From the NCBI GenBank assembly GCA_021234155.1, contig JAJEKV010000071.1, positions 248,001 to 312,000 of the forward strand: a DNA stretch of 64,000 nt, written 5' to 3'. The position numbers and the translations under genes are program-made. Positions 61,977-64,000 of the stretch are shown piece by piece. The notes beneath the pieces were generated by a model. It made no database searches and was not told where the DNA came from. It saw only the letters and a list, made by a program, of their open reading frames with translations. Source of the DNA: Isoetes taiwanensis (taxonomy: Eukaryota > Streptophyta > Lycopodiopsida > Isoetales > Isoetaceae). Position 1 is the stretch's first letter, and each line of letters starts with the position of its first letter.

Positions 61977-62159
61977 GTTGCGTTTTTCACAAGGCGTGCA
62001 GTAGAAGCTAATGAGGAGCTAACATGGGATTATGGCATTGACTACCAAGATACCATGCATCCGATCAAAACATTTCACTGTTTAAGGACGTCTTGGCAGG
62101 CTTATATGTGCAGCATATCGATTCTGACCTTAAGGTTCACAATCTCACTTATAGTCAAA
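61977..62159 (+). pseudogene. SUVR-type SET domain C-terminal exon, post-SET degenerate
   Basis: After an acceptor TATCTTAG at 61976 the frame reads VAFFTRRAVEANEELTWDYG, then IDYQDTMHPIKTFHC. ELTWDYGID is the conserved C-terminal SET motif with the catalytic-site Tyr, and HP(I/V)KxFxC matches plant SUVR1/2/4 histone lysine methyltransferases. The usual post-SET cluster CxCGSxxC is not kept: the frame continues LRTSWQAYMC. No upstream SET motifs were found in the preceding 700 bases, so this is likely an exon remnant or captured exon. Confidence 0.6.
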
Positions 62160-62979
62160 GCAATGCTTCATGCTTAGGAGATCAGAATCAGAGTTGAAGA
62201 CTTGGCTGTATTTATTTCTATTGTTTAAAACTGCTTGAAGCTACTGGCGCATCTCAACTGTTCCAGGTTCTGGATTTGGCAGCAAGAGGGGTATGCATGA
62301 TTATATAATTTTCCAGGTTCTTCTTAGACTAATCAGTTTCAATCTTCTTTACTAAGGGTCGATCTCATGATGTACAGGACCTTTCATATAAGGACAACCA
62401 TTTTGCCTGACGAACGGGATATGCCCAACATTATGACATCGTTTGAGAATTTCAACAAAGACTTCATGACAGAATATGGCGGTGAGAAGTATCCCTGGAT
62501 GTCAAGGATGTAAAATCACTCTAATCAGAAAGGGACATTAAAGACGGCCTCCCTTTTTACTATTTTCTTATTGCATAATTGAATTTTGCTACCTTTATCT
62601 TGTAAGCATCATCTGTCTTCTCTCTAGGCAATAACCTATGCTATTATGTTGATACTTGCCTTTCGAGGTTATCTTTACATTATGTGACTGCACTCTTATT
62701 GCTAACATCTTATTTGGTTTGTGATGTAGGTTCCGTTAAGCTGCCACAAGGGCCTCAAGGTGGTTTGATGCTAGTTTGGTTCATGTATCTCCAACTCTGC
62801 AGAAAGTAAGAATCCTGACATCCTTGCTATATAGCATGAGCCTTGGGCTGGAGACGCTGACACCATTTTTCCCTCAGATTTTTTTACTCCTTGCCACACT
62901 TGCCAATATTGGAAAATTTATCAAAGTTTCTATTAACATCTATTTACCAAAGCTTCTATTGACATCTATTTATGGCAGA
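62160..62979. other. Mostly non-coding, with one possible exon
   Basis: After TGTACAG at 62379 an open stretch reads ERDMPNIMTSFENFNKDFMT and ends in a stop at 62512. No family was recognised. The rest has only short frames. Confidence 0.25.
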
Positions 62980-63285
62980 AAAGAGACAATGGCACTCTAA
63001 GGATCAGCCCTCCAAATGTAAATCTACAGAAGCTACAAATGTTGAATTAATTGCGGATTTGCTTTATAATCGTGGGTAAGTGTCACATAACTCAAGTCTC
63101 AGCTTTGTTGCATACATTGACATATATCTTTCTTTTTAAATCAGTGGAAATATCGGTCATCTAAATTATCCGGGGTTTTATACCATTATCTTGGGTAAAG
63201 AAGATGGAATCATTTATGCTGCTACCATCAAGTTTGTCCATACTCAGCTCTGTACTGTTGAATTTATACAGGAGAATGCCTTTCA
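62980..63285 (+). pseudogene. IDM1-like PHD/GNAT acetyltransferase fragment, two exons
   Basis: Exon 1 starts after a CAG at 62979 and reads KSTEATNVELIADLLYNRG with donor GTAAGTG at 63075. Exon 2 begins after TAAATCAG at 63145 and reads GNIGHLNYPGFYTIILGKED and GIIYAATIKFVHTQL. The two join in phase. NYxGFYTxxLEKDDxIxxAATIRxHG is the start of the GNAT fold in plant IDM1-like PHD-finger acetyltransferases (histone acetylation linked to active DNA demethylation). The next expected phrase, AEMPFIGT, is only hinted at in another frame (RMPFKEF at 63279), so the acetyl-CoA site is lost. Confidence 0.5.
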
Positions 63286-63694
63286 AAGAGTTTGATGTTG
63301 TAGCTGTACTGCTGATAAGTTTTCTCCTTGGTGAACTTTTTTGTATTCTCTATTGGATTATTGTTAAATGGAAAGGGAAATCATTCAAATGAAATAAACA
63401 AATGGAAGTACTATTTGATAGAGATCCTACAGTCTAGGAGATGACACAGAATTTATTTGCTTTTGCATTGGATAAACAGTTAAAACTTCTCAAGGGAAGA
63501 TGGTGAAGAAACGGCATTCAATAGTTGAGAAAGAAGATTCTTGCACAAATATTGTGTCCCATAAAAGGAAGAGGAAATCTGAATGTAATCAACAGGATAT
63601 TTAGCTTGGTTCTTGTGTAACTGTTGTATTTATCCCAATAGCAACTAATTTCAAATGTTTGTGTTTGTTCCATGACCATGTGATTGTTTTTCAG

Positions 63695-63956
63695 TCAAGC
63701 AATAACCTATCAAATCTACCCAGGCTAACGGTTCCAGACTCTGTAGATTCTGCTTCTGCTAGACTGATTGAAGATTGTTGGCACAGGTATCCTACTGTCG
63801 TTCGGCTGTGGTTGAATCCTTTTTGTGTGACATACTATCTTTTCTGAAATTCTTGATTTTGATAGCGACCCCAAGTTGCGGCTATCATTTCAGGATATTA
63901 TTAGCAGAATATGGGAGCTACTTGGATCTGTTCTGAAGCACAAAAACATGTGCTGA
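63695..63956 (+). pseudogene. Protein kinase C-terminal lobe end, two exons
   Basis: Exon 63695-63786 (acceptor TTTTTCAG) encodes LPRLTVPDSVDSASARLIED and CWH; its donor is CAG|GTATCC. Exon 63866-63956 (acceptor GATAG) continues DPKLRLSFQDIISRIWELL and ends KHKNMC with TGA at 63954. LIxDCWxxDPKxRPSFxxII is subdomain XI of tyrosine-kinase-like and Raf-like plant kinases; here the Arg-Pro is RL. No other kinase subdomains (VAIK, HRDL, DFG) were found in the preceding 6 kb, so this is a stray gene end. Confidence 0.65.
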
Positions 63957-64000
63957 CGAGCTTCCACCCTCTACTTGATGCATGTCACTGTAACATGTGA

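Overview
The window reads as nuclear DNA of a land plant. It carries a plastid-type alpha-glucan phosphorylase gene with 15 exons, a THADA/TRM732-family gene, exon-like pieces resembling plant chromatin proteins (SUVR-type SET, IDM1-like acetyltransferase), and typical plant transposons: Ty3/gypsy including a chromovirus, Ty1/copia, LINE, Helitron, MULE and a MITE. Introns are spliceosomal GT-AG and short (about 60 to 500 bp in the two genes). I cannot fix the lineage. The density of old, nested transposons says only that this is a repeat-rich region with two gene islands.

Layout. 1-4.43 kb: 5' half of a decayed Ty3/gypsy element on the minus strand, running off the left edge. 4.5-6.42 kb: LINE reverse transcriptase remains, cut at 6424 by a partial LTR of the chromovirus family. 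6.8-7.2 kb: three tandem copies of a unit of about 119 bp. 7.5-13.5 kb: a decayed Helitron on the minus strand (19-residue repeat domain, Rep, PIF1-type helicase) interrupted by a 451 bp MITE with near-perfect 119 bp inverted arms. 13.98-15.26 kb: a 5'-truncated LINE bounded by a 12 bp target-site duplication; a second copy of its 3' end lies at 17.62-18.33 kb. 18.36-23.88 kb: a chromodomain gypsy element with PBS, PPT and LTRs, lacking the reverse transcriptase core and carrying an insert in its integrase zinc finger.

24-28.2 kb is mostly unassigned, with a possible small mitochondrial-type protein exon on the minus strand at 26 kb. 28.24-33.14 kb (plus) is the phosphorylase gene, whose 15 exons join into one open frame of 945 codons. 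34.6-36.6 kb (minus) and 45.6-47.2 kb (plus) are two related MULE-type transposase remnants in opposite orientation. Between them lie local tandem repeats, unassigned sequence and a copia 5' end (LTR end, PBS, gag, zinc knuckle) at 43.3-45.4 kb.

48.68-55.84 kb (minus) is the THADA/TRM732-like gene. Four exons give about 2,259 codons, but only if five frame breaks are discounted: a 17 bp duplication and four single-base indels. 57.1-64 kb (plus) begins with a GT-rich minisatellite and then holds a series of spliceable exon-like pieces that resemble different proteins: coiled coil, degenerate RING-like, SUVR SET C-terminus, IDM1-like GNAT and protein kinase C-terminus. This is either one or more decayed genes or a mosaic of captured exons.

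The two genes are not functionally linked by anything visible: PHO1 acts on starch in plastids, and TRM732/THADA proteins assist tRNA 2'-O-methylation. I found no CRISPR, tRNA, rRNA or bacterial-type operon.
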